Below are positions 51,103-61,114 of a DNA stretch of 64,000 bases, piece by piece (within the stretch, counting starts at the first letter, position 1; the number at the start of each line of letters is the position of its first letter). The notes under the pieces were generated by a model. The model did no database searches, was not told the origin of the DNA, and was given only the letters and a program-made list of their open reading frames with translations. Origin of the DNA: Azohydromonas sediminis (GTDB lineage: Bacteria; Pseudomonadota; Gammaproteobacteria; Burkholderiales; Burkholderiaceae_C); the NCBI RefSeq assembly GCF_003574675.1, contig NZ_QOAZ01000005.1:1-64000 (forward strand). Direction: 5' to 3'. The translations under genes were made by a program, and so were the position numbers.

Positions 51103-52190
51103 GCGCGGCGCTCGCGCGCGCCGAAGCGTTCGCCGCGCGCTTCGGCCTGCGGCTGCCTGTGCTGATGGCGCCGATGGCTGGCGCGAGCCCGGTCGCGCTC
51201 GCGGCGGCAGTGGCCGACGCCGGCGGGATGGCCGCGCTCGGCGCACTGCCAATGCCGCCTCCGGCGATTGCCGAGTGGGTCGCCGCGTACCGCCGCACGG
51301 GCGACCGGCCGCTGCAGATCAACCTCTGGATCCCCGACCCACCGCCCGTGCGCGACGCGACGCACGAGGAGGCGCTGCGCGCGTTCCTCGCGCGCCACGG
51401 CCCGCCGGTGCCCCCCGACGCCGGTGACGCGCGCCCGCCCGACTTCGCGGCGCAGTGCGAGGCGCTGCTCGCGGCACGTCCGACGGCCGCGTCGTCGATC
51501 ATGGGGCTGTACCCCGAGCGCGTCGTCCAGCGGCTGAAGGACGCCGGCATCGCGTGGTTCGCCAACGTGACGACGGTGGCCGAGGCGCGCGCCGCCGCCG
51601 CGGCCGGCGCCGACGTGATCGTCGCGCAGGGCGCCGAGGCCGGTGGCCACCGCGGCGCGTTCGACGCCGCGCGGGCGCGCGACGAGGCCGTCGGGCTGTT
51701 CGCGCTGCTGCCGCAGGTCGTCGACGCGGTCGACGTGCCGGTGGTCGCCACCGGCGGCATCGCCGATGCGCGCGGCGTGGCCGCCGCGCTGCTGCTCGGT
51801 GCGAGCGCGGTCCAGCTCGGCACCGCGCTGCTGCGCACGCCCGAGGCCGGCGTCGCGCCGTGCTGGGCCGCCGCGCTGGCCACGCTCGCGCCCGAGGCGA
51901 CGCGGCTGACGCGCGCGTTCTCCGGCCGCTGGGGCCGCGCGATCGCGACCGACTACGTGCGCGCCGCCGCCGCGCCGGACGCGCCGCCGCCCGCGCCGTA
52001 CCCGGTGCAGCGCGGGCTGACCGCGGCGATGCGCCAGGCCGCCGAAGCGGCCGGCGACCTGCGGCACCTGCAGGCCTGGGCGGGACAGGCGGCCGCGCTC
52101 GCGCACGCCGACTCGCCGCGCGTCACGCTGCCGCGGCTGTGGGCCGACGCGCGGAACCTGCTGGCCGGCGGCGCCTCGGAGGCGGCATGA
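51099..52190 (+). CDS. Nitronate monooxygenase family protein
   Basis: A 363-residue FMN-dependent TIM-barrel enzyme of the 2-nitropropane dioxygenase/nitronate monooxygenase family. [30 protein letters not shown] binds flavin; GAEAGGHRG carries the catalytic-site His; [31 protein letters not shown] is the phosphate-binding region. It oxidises alkyl nitronates, possibly as detoxification. It starts with GTG, overlapping uvrB by 4 bp, and in turn overlaps the phosphatase gene by 4 bp. Confidence 0.9.
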
Positions 52191-52687
52191 CGAACGTCCT
52201 CGTGCCGACGACGCGCGTGCTGATGGTGTGCATGGGCAACATCTGCCGCTCGCCGACCGCCGAGGCGGTGCTGCGCACGCAGGCGGCGCTGCGCGGGCTG
52301 GCGCGGCGCGTCGAGGTCGACTCGGCCGGCACGCACGGCTGGCACGCCGGCGAGCCCCCCGACCCCCGCGCGCAGGCGCACGGCGCGCGGCGCGGCTACG
52401 ACCTCGCGCCGCTGCGCGCACGCCGCGTGCAGGCCACTGACTTTGAGCGTTTCGACCTGATCCTCGCGATGGATCGCGACAACCTCGCCCAGCTGCTCGA
52501 GCTGCGGCCGCCCGGCGCCGGGGCACGGGTCGAGCTGCTGATGCGCTTCGCGCGCCGGCACGCGGTCGACGAGGTACCCGACCCGTATTACGGCGCCGCC
52601 GACGGGTTCGAGCGCGTGCTCGACCTCGTCGAGGACGCCTGCGAGGGACTGCTCGACCACCTGTGCGCGACAACCCTGAGGCCGTAA
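52187..52687 (+). CDS. Low-molecular-weight protein tyrosine phosphatase
   Basis: A 166-residue phosphatase. The P-loop VCMGNICRSPTAEAVL carries the C-x5-R-S active site, and the general-acid Asp is in the DPYYG motif at about residue 130. Family members dephosphorylate tyrosine kinases of polysaccharide export or arsenate; here no polysaccharide genes are near. It is the last gene of the uvrB group and lies just upstream of the isc operon promoter. Confidence 0.93.
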   Translation: MTNVLVPTTRVLMVCMGNICRSPTAEAVLRTQAALRGLARRVEVDSAGTHGWHAGEPPDPRAQAHGARRGYDLAPLRARRVQATDFERFDLILAMDRDNLAQLLELRPPGAGARVELLMRFARRHAVDEVPDPYYGAADGFERVLDLVEDACEGLLDHLCATTLRP

Positions 52688-52705
52688 GGGAACCAACGCG
52701 CGCAA

Positions 52706-52737
52706 ACTCGACCGAAAGACTCGGCTTCACGTATACT
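52706..52737 (+). promoter_or_regulatory. isc operon promoter with IscR type 1-like operator
   Basis: A -10 TATACT (52732-52737) has a -35 TCGACC (52708-52713) at 18-bp spacing. Overlapping the -35 is CTCGACCGAAAGACTCGG. This matches the known type 1 IscR site (YYGAC-N6-AGTCRR) at all but one core position, with exact N6 spacing. IscR carrying [2Fe-2S] would repress the operon, as in E. coli. Confidence 0.6.
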
Positions 52738-52750
52738 CGACTCAAACGCT

Positions 52751-52838
52751 CGGAATAGCGATCGGCCGTTCCGATGCGGGGCCCGTCATCGCGGGCCCGG
52801 TCGCGGTATCGGCCGCGGCGGATCCGATCGGTCCGCCG
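52751..52838 (+). other. Structured iscR leader with three hairpins
   Basis: The ~160-nt leader contains CGGAA...TTCCG (52751-52773), GGGCCCG-tcatcg-CGGGCCC (52779-52798) and a 9-bp imperfect stem at 52816-52838 (CGGCGGA...TCCGCCG). The RBS AAAGGAG follows just before iscR. The function is unknown; roles in mRNA stability or small-RNA control are possible. Confidence 0.45.
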
Positions 52839-52903
52839 TCACGAGGGCGCGCCACCGGCGCACATTTCGGGTCAGCGATGCCGCAAGGCGAAAGGAGTTG
52901 TCG

Positions 52904-53437
52904 ATGCGTCTCACCACCAAGGGCCGATTTGCCGTCACCGCGATGATCGATCTGGCACTGCGCTCCCACTCGGGGCCGGTGGCCCTGGCCGCCATCAGCG
53001 CCCGCCAGCAGATCTCGCTGTCGTACCTCGAGCAGCTGTTCGGCAAGCTGCGCCGGCACGAGCTCGTCGAGAGCACCCGCGGGCCGGGCGGCGGCTATTC
53101 GCTCGGCCGCAAGGCCGAGGACATCACGGTGGCCGACATCATCGTCGCCGTCGACGAGCCGATCGACGCCACCGGCTGCGGCGGCAAGGAAGGCTGCATG
53201 GGCGAGGACACCGGCAAGTGCATGACGCACGACCTGTGGGCCAGCCTGAACCAGAAGATGATCGAGTACCTCGACTCGATCACGCTGAAGAAGCTGGTCG
53301 ACGAGCAGATCGCCAAGGGCGTGTCGATCGAGGAGGCGCCGGTCAAGCGCGCGATCTCGAGCGTGCCGGTGGTCAAGCCGATCAAGGTCACGGCGCCGAA
53401 CTCGGTGTTCGCGCTCGGCGGCGCATTGACGAAGTAA
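52904..53437 (+). CDS. iscR: Fe-S cluster assembly transcriptional regulator IscR
   Basis: A 177-residue Rrf2-family repressor that binds a [2Fe-2S] cluster. [18 protein letters not shown] starts the winged helix; [30 protein letters not shown] is the recognition part. Three Cys in the segment [21 protein letters not shown] match the cluster ligands. The start at 52904 follows AAAGGAG; an ATG two codons upstream is less likely. It heads the isc operon and probably represses it through the operator at 52706. Confidence 0.96.
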   Translation: MRLTTKGRFAVTAMIDLALRSHSGPVALAAISARQQISLSYLEQLFGKLRRHELVESTRGPGGGYSLGRKAEDITVADIIVAVDEPIDATGCGGKEGCMGEDTGKCMTHDLWASLNQKMIEYLDSITLKKLVDEQIAKGVSIEEAPVKRAISSVPVVKPIKVTAPNSVFALGGALTK

Positions 53438-53469
53438 TTCACGCGACGGACTGGACGAGGCCACGGCCG

Positions 53470-54690
53470 ATGGACATGACCCCCCACTTCCCGATCTACA
53501 TGGACTACGGCGCCACCAACCCGGTGGACCAGCGCGTCGTCGACGCGATGATCCCGTGGCTGCGCGAGCACTTCGGCAACCCGGCGTCGCGCAGCCACGC
53601 GTGGGGCTGGGAGGCCGAGGAAGCCGTCGAGAAGGCGCGCGCGCAGGTCGCCGACCTGATCGGCGCCGACCCGCGCGAGATCGTCTGGACCTCGGGGGCC
53701 ACCGAGAGCGACAACCTCGCGCTCAAGGGCGCGGCGCACTTCTACAAGACGCGCGGCAAGCACATCGTCACCGTCAAGACCGAGCACAAGGCGGTGCTCG
53801 ACACCTGCCGCGCGCTCGAGCGCGACGGCTTCGAGGTGACCTACCTCGACGTCAAGGAAGACGGTCTGCTCGACCTCGACCGCTTCAAGGACGCGCTGCG
53901 TCCCGACACGATCCTGGCCTCCGTGATGCTCGTCAACAACGAGATCGGCGTGATCCAGGACATCGCGACGATCGGCGCGATGTGCCGCGAGCGCGGCATC
54001 ATCTTCCACACCGACGCCGCGCAGGCCACCGGCAAGATGCCGATCGACGTCAAGACGTTGCCGGTCGACCTGATGAGTCTGGCGTCGCACAAGACCTACG
54101 GGCCCAAGGGCATCGGGGCTCTCTACGTGCGGCGCAAGCCGCGCGTGCGTCTCGAGGCGCAGATGCACGGCGGCGGCCACGAGCGCGGCATGAGGAGCGG
54201 CACGCTGCCCACGCACCAGTGCGTCGGCATGGGCGAGGCGTTCCGCATCGCCAAGGAAGAGATGGGCACCGAGCTCGAACGCATCCGCATGCTGCAGCAG
54301 CGGCTGCTGCGCGGCATCGCCGACATCGAGCAGGTCTACATCAACGGCAGCCTCGAGCACCGCGTGCCGCACAACGTCAACGCGTCGTTCAACTACGTCG
54401 AGGGCGAGAGCCTGATCATGGGCATCAAGGGCATCGCGGTGTCGTCAGGCTCGGCGTGCACCTCGGCGAGCCTCGAGCCGAGCTATGTGCTGCGCGCGCT
54501 CGGCCGCAGCGACGAGCTCGCGCACTCGAGCCTGCGCATGACGATCGGCCGCTTCACGACCGAGGAAGAGATCGACTACGTCGTCACCACGCTGAAGGAC
54601 CGCGTCGCGAAGCTGCGCGAGCTGTCGCCGCTGTGGGAGATGTACAAGGACGGCATCGACCTCAACACGATCCAATGGACTGCCCACTGA
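53470..54690 (+). CDS. iscS: Cysteine desulfurase IscS
   Basis: PLP enzyme that takes sulfur from cysteine for Fe-S clusters, thiolation and other uses. 406 residues. [19 protein letters not shown], the PLP lysine in [17 protein letters not shown], and the mobile catalytic Cys loop [16 protein letters not shown] are all intact; the C-terminal IscU-binding segment ([17 protein letters not shown]) is complete. It follows iscR by 32 bp. Confidence 0.97.
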   Translation: MDMTPHFPIYMDYGATNPVDQRVVDAMIPWLREHFGNPASRSHAWGWEAEEAVEKARAQVADLIGADPREIVWTSGATESDNLALKGAAHFYKTRGKHIVTVKTEHKAVLDTCRALERDGFEVTYLDVKEDGLLDLDRFKDALRPDTILASVMLVNNEIGVIQDIATIGAMCRERGIIFHTDAAQATGKMPIDVKTLPVDLMSLASHKTYGPKGIGALYVRRKPRVRLEAQMHGGGHERGMRSGTLPTHQCVGMGEAFRIAKEEMGTELERIRMLQQRLLRGIADIEQVYINGSLEHRVPHNVNASFNYVEGESLIMGIKGIAVSSGSACTSASLEPSYVLRALGRSDELAHSSLRMTIGRFTTEEEIDYVVTTLKDRVAKLRELSPLWEMYKDGIDLNTIQWTAH

Positions 54691-54691
54691 C

Positions 54692-54760
54692 GAGAGACCG
54701 TCCCTGCGGACGGTCTCTCGCGGTGGGCAGGCCCTGCGGCATGCAGGCCGCAGGGCTTGC
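54692..54760 (+). other. Two tandem stem-loops between iscS and iscU
   Basis: GAGAGACCGTCC-ctgc-GGACGGTCTCTC (54692-54719) is a perfect 12-bp stem starting one base after the iscS stop codon. A second stem (54727-54760) pairs GCAGGCCCTGCGG with CCGCAGGGCTTGC over 13 bp, one G-U included. Neither is followed by a T-run. They may stabilise 3' ends or mark a processing site that separates iscRS from iscU mRNA. Confidence 0.75.
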
Positions 54761-54790
54761 GCACTGACGAAGCAGCAAGGAGCAGTAGAC

Positions 54791-55192
54791 ATGGCCTACA
54801 GCAACAAAGTCATCGACCACTACGAGAACCCGCGCAACGTCGGCTCGTTCGACAAGGGCGACGAGACGGTGGGCACCGGCATGGTCGGCGCGCCGGCGTG
54901 CGGTGACGTGATGAAGCTGCAGATCAAGGTCAACCCCGAGACGGGGCTGATCGAGGACGCGCGCTTCAAGACCTACGGCTGCGGCTCGGCGATCGCGTCG
55001 AGCTCGCTCGTCACCGAGTGGGTCAAGGGCAAGTCGCTCGACGAGGCGCTGACGATCAAGAACACGCAGATCGCCGAGGAGCTCGCGCTGCCGCCGGTCA
55101 AGATCCACTGCTCGATCCTCGCCGAGGACGCGATCAAGGCCGCCGTCGAGGACTACAGGGCCAAGCACGGCGCGCCGGCCGGCTCGCACTGA
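54791..55192 (+). CDS. iscU: Fe-S cluster scaffold protein IscU
   Basis: A 133-residue scaffold. Ligand residues are present: [13 protein letters not shown] (Cys, Asp), [13 protein letters not shown] (Cys) and [15 protein letters not shown] (Cys). The LPPVK motif recognised by HscA is conserved just before the last Cys. The RBS AAGGAG precedes the ATG. It follows the two hairpins after iscS. Confidence 0.97.
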   Translation: MAYSNKVIDHYENPRNVGSFDKGDETVGTGMVGAPACGDVMKLQIKVNPETGLIEDARFKTYGCGSAIASSSLVTEWVKGKSLDEALTIKNTQIAEELALPPVKIHCSILAEDAIKAAVEDYRAKHGAPAGSH

Positions 55193-55197
55193 GTGCC

Positions 55198-55521
55198 ATG
55201 GCGGTCACGCTGACCGAAGCCGCCGCGCGGCACGTCACGCGCTACCTGGCCCGCCGGGGCAAGGGCATCGGCGTGCGCCTGGGCGTCAAGACCACCGGCT
55301 GCTCGGGGCTGGCGTACAAGCTCGAGTACGCCGACGAGATCGCGCCGGAGGACCACGTGTTCGAGGGTCACGGCGTCAAGGTGCTCGTCGACCCGAAGAG
55401 CCTGCCGTACATCGACGGGACCGAGCTCGACTTCGTGCGCGAGGGGCTCAACGAGGGTTTCAAGTTCCACAATCCGCGCGAGAAGGACCGCTGCGGCTGC
55501 GGCGAGTCGTTCCGCGTGTGA
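55198..55521 (+). CDS. iscA: Iron-sulfur cluster assembly protein IscA
   Basis: A 107-residue A-type carrier. The three conserved cysteines lie in [18 protein letters not shown] and the C-terminal CGCGESF. The ATG at 55198 follows iscU by 5 bp. A strong terminator-like hairpin starts 15 bp after its stop, before the rest of the operon. Confidence 0.96.
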   Translation: MAVTLTEAAARHVTRYLARRGKGIGVRLGVKTTGCSGLAYKLEYADEIAPEDHVFEGHGVKVLVDPKSLPYIDGTELDFVREGLNEGFKFHNPREKDRCGCGESFRV

Positions 55522-55536
55522 CGCGCTGCCACCCCC

Positions 55537-55567
55537 GGGCGCGGCCGACGGCCGCGCCCGTTCTTTT
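55537..55567 (+). terminator. Strong terminator-like hairpin after iscA
   Basis: GGGCGCGGCC-gac-GGCCGCGCCC is a perfect 10-bp GC-only stem with a three-base loop, followed by GTTCTTTT. It ends only about five bases before the GNAT start codon. If it works fully, GNAT-hscB-hscA-fdx would depend on partial read-through or an unseen promoter. Confidence 0.7.
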
Positions 55568-55571
55568 CCCG

Positions 55572-56072
55572 ATGCCCGACGACCTCGCCATCGCCGCCGA
55601 ACGTCCCGACCAGCGCGCCGTCGTCGCGCTGCTCGACCGTCTCGACGCCTACCTCGCGAGCCTGTATGCGCCCGAGGACAACCACATCCTCGACGTGCCG
55701 GCGCTGATGGCGCCCGAGGTGACGTTCCTCGTCGCGCGGCGCGGCGGCGACGTCGTCGGCTGCGCCGCGGTGCGCCGCATGCCGGGCGAGGCCGCGACCG
55801 GTGGCATGCCGTACGGCGAGGTCAAGCGCATGATGGTCGACCCGGCGCATCGCGGCCAGCGCATCGGCGCGCGGCTGCTCGCCGCACTCGAGCGCGTGCT
55901 CGTCGCCGACGGCATCGGCCTGGCGCTGCTCGAGACCGGCCGCGACCAGCACGAGGCGCTGCGCCTGTACGAGCGCGCCGGCTACACGCGCTGCGGCGCG
56001 TTCGCCGGCTACCCCGACAACGGCCTGAGCGTGTTCATGCGCAAGGCCTTGCCCGCGAAGGCAGCGGCGTGA
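55572..56072 (+). CDS. GNAT family N-acetyltransferase
   Basis: A 166-residue acetyltransferase. The acetyl-CoA loop is in [21 protein letters not shown], followed by [26 protein letters not shown], a common GNAT C-terminal part. Substrate unknown. The chosen ATG (55572) matches family N-termini ([10 protein letters not shown]) but has no ribosome site and sits just after a terminator-like hairpin. An alternative GTG at 55518 overlaps the iscA stop (GTGA) and would add 18 residues. Its stop overlaps the hscB GTG start. It interrupts the normal iscA-hscB junction of the operon. Confidence 0.85.
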   Translation: MPDDLAIAAERPDQRAVVALLDRLDAYLASLYAPEDNHILDVPALMAPEVTFLVARRGGDVVGCAAVRRMPGEAATGGMPYGEVKRMMVDPAHRGQRIGARLLAALERVLVADGIGLALLETGRDQHEALRLYERAGYTRCGAFAGYPDNGLSVFMRKALPAKAAA

Positions 56073-56587
56073 ACCTCGCCGACGACGACTTCACGCTGTT
56101 CGCGCTGCCGCGCCGCTTCGCGCTCGACGTGGCCGAGCTCGACGCGCAGCGGCGCACGCTGCAGGCACAGGTGCACCCCGACCGCTTTGCCGCGCAGGGT
56201 GCCGCAGCGCAGCGCGTGGCGATGCAGTGGTCGGTGCGCGTCAACGAGGCGTACCGCCGGCTGCGCGACCCGCTGCAGCGCGCGGCGTACCTGTGCGAGC
56301 TGGCCGGCGTGCCGGTCGGGCTGCACGACAACACCGCGATGCCGCCGGCGTTCCTGCTGCAGCAGATGCAGTGGCGCGAGGCACTGGCCGAGGCCGGCGA
56401 TGCCGCCGCCATCGAGGCGATCGACGCCGAGGTCGCGGCGGCGCAGCGCCGCATGCTCGACGACCTTGCGCGCCAGATCGACGACGAGGGCGACTTCGCC
56501 GCCGCTGCAGGCACCGTCAGAGCCCTCATGTTCGTCGCGCGCTTTCGCGACGACGTCGCCCGCCGGCTCGACGCGCTGGGACAATGA
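56069..56587 (+). CDS. hscB: Fe-S assembly co-chaperone HscB
   Basis: A 172-residue J-domain protein that brings IscU to Hsc[32 protein letters not shown] carries the HPD motif; the C-terminal three-helix part ([16 protein letters not shown]...ALMFVARF) binds IscU. It starts with GTG overlapping the GNAT stop by 4 bp, and overlaps the hscA frame through ATGA. Confidence 0.95.
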   Translation: MNLADDDFTLFALPRRFALDVAELDAQRRTLQAQVHPDRFAAQGAAAQRVAMQWSVRVNEAYRRLRDPLQRAAYLCELAGVPVGLHDNTAMPPAFLLQQMQWREALAEAGDAAAIEAIDAEVAAAQRRMLDDLARQIDDEGDFAAAAGTVRALMFVARFRDDVARRLDALGQ

Positions 56588-56592
56588 CGGCC

Positions 56593-58449
56593 ATGGCGCT
56601 GTTGCAGATCTCCGAACCCGGCCAGGCCCCCGACCCGCACCAGCGGCGCGTGGCGGTGGGCATCGACCTCGGCACCACGCACTCGCTGGTGGCCGCGGTG
56701 CGCCACGGCGTGGCCGAGTGCCTGCCCGACGCGCAGGGCCGCGTGATCCTGCCGTCGGCGGTGCGCTACCTCGAAGGCGGCCGGCGCCAGATCGGCCACG
56801 ACGCGCTCGCCGCGCAGGCCGACGACCCGCACGACACGATCGTCTCGGTCAAGCGCTTCATGGGCCGGCGGCTGGCCGACATCGCCCACCCCGAGCGGCT
56901 GCCGTACCGCTTCGTCGACCGCCCCGGGATGGTCGCGATCGAGACGCGCGACGGCGTCAAGACGCCGGTCGAGGTCTCGGCCGAGATCCTCGCCGCGCTG
57001 CGCCAGCGCGCCGAGGACACGTTCGACGCCGAGCTGTTCGGCGCCGTGATCACGGTGCCCGCGTACTTCGACGACGCGCAGCGCCAGGCGACGAAGGACG
57101 CCGCGAAGCTCGCCGGCCTGAACGTGCTGCGGCTGATCAACGAGCCGACCGCCGCCGCGGTGGCCTACGGTCTCGACCGCGGCGCCGAAGGGCTGTACGC
57201 CGTCTACGACCTCGGCGGCGGCACGTTCGACATCTCGCTGCTGCGGCTGACCAAGGGCGTGTTCGAGGTCGTGGCCACCGGTGGCGACGCCGCGCTCGGC
57301 GGCGACGACTTCGACGCGGCGCTGGCGCAGTGGGCGCTCGCGCAGGCCGGCCGCCGCGCGACGAGCGCGCAGGACAAGCGCGCCGTGCTGGTCGCCGCAC
57401 GCGCCGCGAAGGAGGCGCTGACGGGTGCGGCGACGGCGCAGCTGCGCGCGAGCCTGTCCGACGGGCCGCTCGAGGTCGAGGTCACGCGCGCGCAGTTCGA
57501 GTCGCTGACGCGCCCGCTGCTCGAGCGCACGCTCGCCGCGGTGCGGCGCGTGCTGCGCGACGCGAAGGTCGGCCGCGACGAGGTGCACGGCGTCGTGCTC
57601 GTCGGCGGCTCGACGCGCATGCCGCAGGTGCGCGTCGCGGTGGGCGAGCTGTTCGGGCGCGAGCCGCTGGTCGACGTCAACCCGGACGAGGTCGTCGCGA
57701 TCGGCGCGGCGATCCAGGCCAACCAGCTCGCCGGCAACGCGCCCGACGGCGAGATCCTGCTGCTCGACGTGATCCCGCTGTCGCTGGGGATCGAGACGAT
57801 GGGCGGGCTGGTCGAGCGCATCATCGAGCGCAACAGCACGATCCCGGTGGCCAAGGCGCAGGACTTCACGACGTTCAAGGACGGCCAGACGGCGATGGCG
57901 ATCCACGTCGTGCAGGGCGAGCGCGAACTGGTCGCCGACTGCCGCTCGCTCGCGCGCTTCGAGCTGCGCGGCATCCCGCCGATGGCTGCCGGCGCGGCGC
58001 GCATCCGCGTCACGTTCGAGGTCGACGCCGACGGCCTGCTGCAGGTCTCGGCGCGCGAACTGACCTCGGGCGTCGAGGCCAAGGTCGCCGTCAAGCCGAG
58101 CTACGGGCTCGGCGACGACGAGATCGCGCGCATGCTGCAGGAGGGCTTCGCCCGCGCCGAGGAAGACATGGCCGCGCGCGCGCTGCGCGAGGCGCGCGTC
58201 GAGGCCGAGCGCATGGTGCTCGCCACGCGCTCGGCGCTCGCCGCCGACGGCGACCTGCTCGGCGACGCCGAGCGCGCCGCGATCGAGGCGCTCGTCGAGC
58301 GCACCGTCGCCGCCGCCGCCGGCAGCGACGCCCACGCGATCGACGACGCCGTCAAGGCGCTCGCCGAAGGCACCGAACCCTTCGCTGCGATGCGCATGAA
58401 CCGCGGCATCCGTGCCGCGCTCGCCGGCCGCAAGGTCGAGGAAGTCTGA
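56593..58449 (+). CDS. hscA: Fe-S assembly chaperone HscA (Hsp70 family)
   Basis: A 618-residue specialised Hsp70. [28 protein letters not shown] and [13 protein letters not shown] are the nucleotide-binding blocks; the substrate domain follows [13 protein letters not shown]. It binds the LPPVK motif of IscU. The start at 56593 ([11 protein letters not shown]) matches homologues; an ATG at 56584 overlapping the hscB stop is the alternative and adds three residues. Confidence 0.96.
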   Translation: MALLQISEPGQAPDPHQRRVAVGIDLGTTHSLVAAVRHGVAECLPDAQGRVILPSAVRYLEGGRRQIGHDALAAQADDPHDTIVSVKRFMGRRLADIAHPERLPYRFVDRPGMVAIETRDGVKTPVEVSAEILAALRQRAEDTFDAELFGAVITVPAYFDDAQRQATKDAAKLAGLNVLRLINEPTAAAVAYGLDRGAEGLYAVYDLGGGTFDISLLRLTKGVFEVVATGGDAALGGDDFDAALAQWALAQAGRRATSAQDKRAVLVAARAAKEALTGAATAQLRASLSDGPLEVEVTRAQFESLTRPLLERTLAAVRRVLRDAKVGRDEVHGVVLVGGSTRMPQVRVAVGELFGREPLVDVNPDEVVAIGAAIQANQLAGNAPDGEILLLDVIPLSLGIETMGGLVERIIERNSTIPVAKAQDFTTFKDGQTAMAIHVVQGERELVADCRSLARFELRGIPPMAAGAARIRVTFEVDADGLLQVSARELTSGVEAKVAVKPSYGLGDDEIARMLQEGFARAEEDMAARALREARVEAERMVLATRSALAADGDLLGDAERAAIEALVERTVAAAAGSDAHAIDDAVKALAEGTEPFAAMRMNRGIRAALAGRKVEEV

Positions 58450-58455
58450 CCACCG

Positions 58456-58797
58456 ATGCCCACCATCACCGTCCTGCCGCACGCCGAGTACTGCCCCGAA
58501 GGCGACGTCATCGAGGCGCCCGCCGGCACCTCGATCTGCGAGGCGCTGCTCGACAACGGCATCGCGATCGAGCACGCGTGCGAGATGAGCTGCGCCTGCA
58601 CGACGTGCCACGTCGTCGTGCGCGAGGGCTACGAGTCGCTCGGCGAGATGGACGAGGCCGAAGAGGACCTGCTCGACCGGGCCTGGGGCCTCGAGCCGAC
58701 CTCGCGGCTGAGCTGCCAGGCGATCCTGTCCAACCGCGACGTGACGATCGAGATCCCGAAGTACTCGATCAACCACGCCAAGGAGCAGCACGGCTGA
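58456..58797 (+). CDS. fdx: ISC system [2Fe-2S] ferredoxin
   Basis: A 113-residue ferredoxin of the adrenodoxin type. The cluster ligands appear as HACEMSCACTTCHVVV (C-x5-C-x2-C) plus the later Cys in RLSCQAIL. It donates electrons during cluster assembly and closes the isc operon; iscX is not seen after it. Confidence 0.96.
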   Translation: MPTITVLPHAEYCPEGDVIEAPAGTSICEALLDNGIAIEHACEMSCACTTCHVVVREGYESLGEMDEAEEDLLDRAWGLEPTSRLSCQAILSNRDVTIEIPKYSINHAKEQHG

Positions 58798-58843
58798 ACG
58801 CCGGGCTGCCCGCTGTCGGTGCGCCGCGCACCGTCGAGGGGCG

Positions 58844-58874
58844 AAAAAAGAACGCCTCCCGCGAGGGGAGGCGT
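58844..58874 (-). terminator. Rho-independent terminator of the DsrE-like gene
   Basis: On the minus strand ACGCCTCCC...GGGAGGCGT forms a 9-bp stem around a 5-base loop, followed by TTCTTTTTT. It ends transcription of the DsrE-like gene; from the fdx side only the hairpin without T-run is read. Confidence 0.85.
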
Positions 58875-58966
58875 GTCAAAGGGCATCGCCCTGCTGAGGA
58901 GATAGACAGACACCGCGCTCCAGTGTCGACCACGCTGCACGCAAGGGGCGTGCCATCGCGGCGGCC

Positions 58967-59449
58967 TCACCACGCGATGTAGGCGTAGCCCTGCTCCTGC
59001 AGTTCCATCAGCGTTGCCGCACCGACCTCCTCGACCTTGGCGACCTCGACGAGGTCCTGCGCGGTCCAGCCCAGCGTCTTCATCGTGTTGCCGCAGGCGA
59101 TGAAGGTCACGCCGTAGTCGCGCGCCTGGCTGATCACGCGCTGGCGCAGCGCCGCCGCCACGGGGCGCTTGGGGTTCTTGGCCAGCAGGTGGATGCCGGG
59201 GCCGAAGACGACGACGGCGATCGCGACGTTGTCCTGGTACTTGCCAATCATCGCGCCGACCGAGTTCAGGATGTGCTCGATGTAGGCGTTGTCGGCTTCG
59301 TTGAGCTGGTAGACGACCTTGTGCTGCGGCGGGTCGCCGGGGAAGCGCTCGGCCTTCGGCGCATCGGCGGCGCGGGTCGCGGTGGCAGCCAGCGCGCCGC
59401 CGGCCAGCGGCAGCGCGGACAGGGTCATGAAGCGGCGGCGGTTCGACAT
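58967..59449 (-). CDS. Exported DsrE/DsrF-like family protein
   Basis: A 160-residue protein with an N-terminal [26 protein letters not shown] leader, which has twin arginines followed by F-M and a moderate hydrophobic core: a probable Tat signal. The mature part ([65 protein letters not shown]) fits the DsrE/F sulfurtransferase-like fold with one conserved-position Cys (ACGNTM). It is likely periplasmic and sulfur-related, but no partner is evident. It is divergent from tsaD. Confidence 0.85.
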   Translation of the reverse strand: MSNRRRFMTLSALPLAGGALAATATRAADAPKAERFPGDPPQHKVVYQLNEADNAYIEHILNSVGAMIGKYQDNVAIAVVVFGPGIHLLAKNPKRPVAAALRQRVISQARDYGVTFIACGNTMKTLGWTAQDLVEVAKVEEVGAATLMELQEQGYAYIAW

Positions 59450-59548
59450 CGGCAGTGCATCGGGGAGTCGGCTCGCGCGATGGTACGGGCGCGGCGCGTG
59501 CCGCGCTTGATCCAGATCCAGCGACGCGGGTGGCTACACTGCCGCGCG

Positions 59549-60589
59549 ATGAGGGTGCTGGGGATCGAGTCGTCGTGCGACGAGACCGGCGTCGCGCTGG
59601 TCGAGGCTACGGACAGGGCCGACGACGCGCTGCCACGGCTGCTCGCGCACGCGCTGCACAGCCAGGTCGCGATGCACGAGGCCTACGGCGGCGTCGTGCC
59701 CGAGCTTGCGTCGCGCGACCACATCCGCCGGCTCGTGCCGCTGGTGCGGCAGGTCATGGCCGACGCGCGGCTCGCGCTGGCCGATGTCGACGTCGTCGCC
59801 TATACGCGCGGGCCGGGCCTCGCGGGCGCGCTGCTCACGGGCGCCGCGCTGGCGTGCGCGCTGGGCACGGCGCTCGGCCGTCCGCTGCTGGGCGTGCACC
59901 ACCTCGAGGGGCATCTGCTGTCGCCGTTCCTGTCGGCCGACGCGCCGCGGTTCCCGTTCGTCGCGCTGCTCGTCTCGGGCGGACACACGCAGCTGATGCG
60001 CGTCGACGGCATGGGCCGCTACACGCTGCTCGGCGAGACGATCGACGACGCCGCCGGCGAGGCCTTCGACAAGACGGCCAAGCTGCTCGGCCTCGGTTAC
60101 CCCGGCGGTCCGGCGCTGGCGCGGCTGGCCGAGTTCGGCGACGCGAGCGCGTTCGCGCTGCCGCGCCCGCTGCTGCACAGCGCCGACCTCGACTTCTCGT
60201 TCGCCGGGCTGAAGACGGCGGTGCTGACGCAGCTGCGCAAGCTCGGCGACGCACCGTGCGAGCAGTCGCGCGCCGACCTCGCTGCGGCGACGCAGGCCGC
60301 GATCGTCGACGTGCTGGTCGCCAAGTCGATGCGTGCGCTGCACGCGACCGGACTGAAGCGGCTGGTCGTGGCCGGTGGCGTCGGCGCCAACCGGCGGCTG
60401 CGCGCGCAGCTCGACGCCGCCTGCGCTGCGCGGGGCGTGCGCGTGCACTACCCCGAACTGCACCTGTGCACCGACAACGGCGCGATGATCGCGCTCGCCG
60501 CGGCGATGCGGCTGCAAGCCGGCATCGCCGCACCGCAGACCGACGCGGCGTTCGACGTCAGGCCGCGCTGGCCGCTCGACGAAGCCTGA
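59549..60589 (+). CDS. tsaD: tRNA N6-threonylcarbamoyltransferase TsaD
   Basis: Makes t6A37 in ANN-decoding tRNAs. The 346-residue ASKHA-fold protein has [17 protein letters not shown], the metal-binding [12 protein letters not shown] histidines, [11 protein letters not shown], and [13 protein letters not shown]. The start at 59549 matches family N-termini. A TACACT box (59535-59540) ends eight bases before the ATG with no ribosome site between. Confidence 0.96.
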   Translation: MRVLGIESSCDETGVALVEATDRADDALPRLLAHALHSQVAMHEAYGGVVPELASRDHIRRLVPLVRQVMADARLALADVDVVAYTRGPGLAGALLTGAALACALGTALGRPLLGVHHLEGHLLSPFLSADAPRFPFVALLVSGGHTQLMRVDGMGRYTLLGETIDDAAGEAFDKTAKLLGLGYPGGPALARLAEFGDASAFALPRPLLHSADLDFSFAGLKTAVLTQLRKLGDAPCEQSRADLAAATQAAIVDVLVAKSMRALHATGLKRLVVAGGVGANRRLRAQLDAACAARGVRVHYPELHLCTDNGAMIALAAAMRLQAGIAAPQTDAAFDVRPRWPLDEA

Positions 60590-60608
60590 GCGGCCCGCCT
60601 TGCCAGCC

Positions 60609-61049
60609 TCAGGAGACCGTGATGCGCTTGGTCTGCGCCGGCTCCTTCTTGGCCAGCGTCAGCGTCAGCACGCCGTTGTCCATCTTCGCGCTCGACGCGC
60701 CTTCGTCGATGTCCTGCGGCAGCGTGAAGCTGCGCGCATAGCTCGACATCGAGCGCTCGCGGTAGACGACGCGCTCGCCTTCCTTCTTCTCTTCTTCCTT
60801 CTTGGTTTCGGCCTGCACCGTCACGAGGCGCCCGTCGATGCTGATCTTGACGTCCTTCTTGTCGACGCCGGGCAGGTCGAGCTTGACGGTGTAGGCCTTG
60901 TCGGACTCGTGCACGTCGAGCGCCGGCGTGCGCGTGCCGCCTTCACCGCGCGGGGCGAGGCCGAAGAAGCGCTCGAAGCTCTCGTCGAACAGGCGCTCGA
61001 ACGAGCGCGCGAGGTCGTTGCTGCTGCGGGATGTGCTCAGCGGAAACAT
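60609..61049 (-). CDS. Small heat-shock protein, Hsp20/alpha-crystallin family
   Basis: A 146-residue holdase chaperone. N-terminal arm FPLSTSRSSNDLARSFERLFDESFERFFG, an alpha-crystallin domain from PALDVHESDKAYTVKLDLPGVDKKDVKISI to NGVLTLTLAKK, and a short tail with the ITV-type anchor (KRITVS). The RBS TAGGAGG is very strong. A sigma-32-like promoter lies about 70 bp upstream. Convergent with tsaD. Confidence 0.95.
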   Translation of the reverse strand: MFPLSTSRSSNDLARSFERLFDESFERFFGLAPRGEGGTRTPALDVHESDKAYTVKLDLPGVDKKDVKISIDGRLVTVQAETKKEEEKKEGERVVYRERSMSSYARSFTLPQDIDEGASSAKMDNGVLTLTLAKKEPAQTKRITVS

Positions 61050-61114
61050 GGCGTCCTCCTAGAATCGGGTTGAACACGGACCGTCGCGCCGCGACGGTCA
61101 TCGGGCCGCTGTGA

